Shown piece by piece: positions 62,790 through 64,000 of a stretch of 64,000 nucleotides of DNA. Source of the DNA: Ceratopteris richardii (taxonomy: Eukaryota > Streptophyta > Polypodiopsida > Polypodiales > Pteridaceae); the NCBI GenBank assembly GCA_020310875.1, contig CM035435.1:67907955-67971954 (forward strand), written 5' to 3'. A model generated the notes under the pieces. It was not told the origin of the DNA. It saw only the letters and a program-made list of their open reading frames with translations, and ran no database searches. The position numbers and the translations under genes were made by a program. Each line of letters opens with the position of its first letter. Position 1 is the stretch's first letter.

Positions 62790-63586
62790 GCAAGCCCTCG
62801 CGGAAATTAGGTCTTCTTTGACGATGAGTAACAAGTATGTCTTCTCAAATTGTTAAAGAAGTAGGTAAAAAATCTGGTGCAACAACAACAATAGAAGAAA
62901 ACATGAACGTAGAAGCTAGTACTCACAAAAATCAAGAAGGCACACAATTTTAAGTGTGAAGAAGACAATGGGCCAACCACCAAGAACCTCTCCAAATCTA
63001 CTACAAACTCTAAGAGAACCTCCTAGTTCAAAACCCTAGAGCGTAAGCGTGAATAGCTTATACACTTGGTGTAAAAGAGCCAACATTACCCTTCTTATAT
63101 AACCTAAGCTCTCCAACTAGAAAACTTAGCCAAAAAAAAAATTGGAAAATTGAAAACACTGAATACTTGCGTTAAAATTTTTGCAAGCTCATTAGTATGC
63201 TCTTCCTGGGTTCGATTTGCTTTTTGGTATAGCTTTAGGGTCGATCGAATAATAGCTTTTTGGTATAGCTTTAGGGTCGATCGGATAATAGCTTTAGGGT
63301 CAATTGGATAGTAGCCCTTAGATTTGATGCTTTTCCAAATTTAAATCCTAGTGATTGGATCATAATTAAATGAAAAGCAACTTATGACAAGGAATTAGGG
63401 ATTGACTTTTGAAGGGGTTACATATCTGAGATAAGTGCATGCTATATATCGATAGAAAGCTCTTGATGAGTACTTTATGACTACGTTTAAGGAGGAGGGG
63501 GAGAGGGAAACACCTTTGAACAAATTTTAACTAAGCCCAAAATTAGGGTTTGCTAGAATTTTGGCATTTTACATTGTTTTCCAACA
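62790..63586 (-). repeat. Second LTR-like stretch in MIN-2
   Basis: Counterpart of 52010-52799. The tandem repeat built on TAGCTTTAGGGTCGA (63228-63310) has a different unit arrangement from MIN-1, including an extra CTTTTTGGTA spacer. Confidence 0.5.
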
Positions 63587-64000
63587 AGATTATTAGAGAA
63601 AAGAAAGATGTAGTCTCTTTGGTGATTGAATCACTTGCAAAGAGGCTCATCGTTCTACATAACCTACGGGAACAACTTAGAGACAAATACGCTTGAATCG
63701 CTCTAATTTCTTCTTGAAATTCAACCTTAGAAGGAGACAATACCCTATTCGAATAGCCATGAAGTGAACACTAGTTTTGTAATAGGACACTTGAGTGTCT
63801 CGCATTTAGACCAACTTGCTTGAATTTTCTTGATCACATACTTGATGCTTTGATGACATAATCACTTGTGTTTGATAGCTCACATCATGTAGTTTTTGGC
63901 AAAAATATAAAATTTAACATTTTGCAACTTCATATGGGTTATTAAATGAAGGGAAAAAAAAAAGAGAGAACTTTTAAAAACCAGCTTTTAACATAATTGA

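Larger units (their letters stand above)
61115..64000 (-). mobile_element. MIN-2: second copy of the minus-strand copia composite, continues past window
   Basis: Same order as MIN-1: 914-bp LTR (61115-62028), RNase H and reverse transcriptase end (62063-62760), second LTR-like stretch (about 62790-63586) and internal sequence to the window end. The left flank differs from that of MIN-1, so it is probably an independent insertion. It is a fossil, and its other end is outside the window. Confidence 0.72.

Noticed and set aside
50451-64000. MIN-1 and MIN-2 as one segmental duplication
   Set aside because: Homology begins exactly at a putative LTR end with unrelated sequence before it in each copy. 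RF-L copies before both are related but not contiguous with the block in MIN-2. Not fully excluded, since the other end of MIN-2 is outside the window.
1-64000. tRNA, rRNA, CRISPR arrays or bacterial-type operons
   Set aside because: No cloverleaf, rRNA block, spaced short repeats or ribosome-binding-site pattern was seen. The only tRNA-related text is primer binding sites.

Overview
The window is intergenic DNA from a land plant nucleus, built almost entirely of transposable elements. Ty1/copia elements primed by initiator-Met tRNA, a solo LTR, a non-LTR (LINE) reverse transcriptase fragment, AT-rich sequence and the lack of any recognisable host gene all point to a large, repeat-rich plant genome. 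A fern, lycophyte or gymnosperm would fit, but the sequence alone does not fix the clade. I see no host protein gene, tRNA, rRNA or CRISPR array that I can support.

One copia family with 230-bp LTRs (called COP here) dominates. COP-A (window start to 8208) is an old copy split by COP-B (370-5518), a younger relative inserted in its integrase region with a perfect 5-bp target-site duplication. COP-C (12384-33024) is inflated from about 5.1 kb to 20.6 kb by a tandem array. COP-D (43174-48311) is the youngest and most complete copy. COP-E (54672-58792) is a broken copy with no visible 3' LTR. All read on the plus strand. A second copia lineage lies on the minus strand (50451-53222, 53646-54668 and 61115-64000).

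The rest is mostly an unclassified dispersed repeat, called RF, seen in many diverged copies (8209-12383, 33225-38465, 40425-43173, 48312-50450, 58793-60600). Four blocks are named RF-c, RF-a, RF-b and RF-L. A LINE fragment (38466-39560), a 690-bp solo LTR (41097-41786) and a degenerate minisatellite (39565-40020) are set among these copies.

The most unusual feature is at 11231-31563. It holds four near-identical copies of a 4769-bp segment (RF flank plus LTR, gag and half of pol of COP-C), alternating with three copies of a 427-bp segment. That 427-bp segment otherwise occurs at 49704-50130, about 33.7 kb downstream in the same orientation. The two junctions share 5 bp and 3 bp with the donor ends, and 4769+427-5-3 gives exactly the 5188-bp period. 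This looks like a recent two-segment circle or template-switch product recombined back into the locus, much younger than the COP-C insertion. An assembly error cannot be excluded from sequence alone.

In these elements gag packages RNA, protease and integrase process and insert the element, and reverse transcriptase with RNase H copies RNA from LTR to LTR. All copia copies here read as broken fossils. COP-D has only about two breaks, the others have many.
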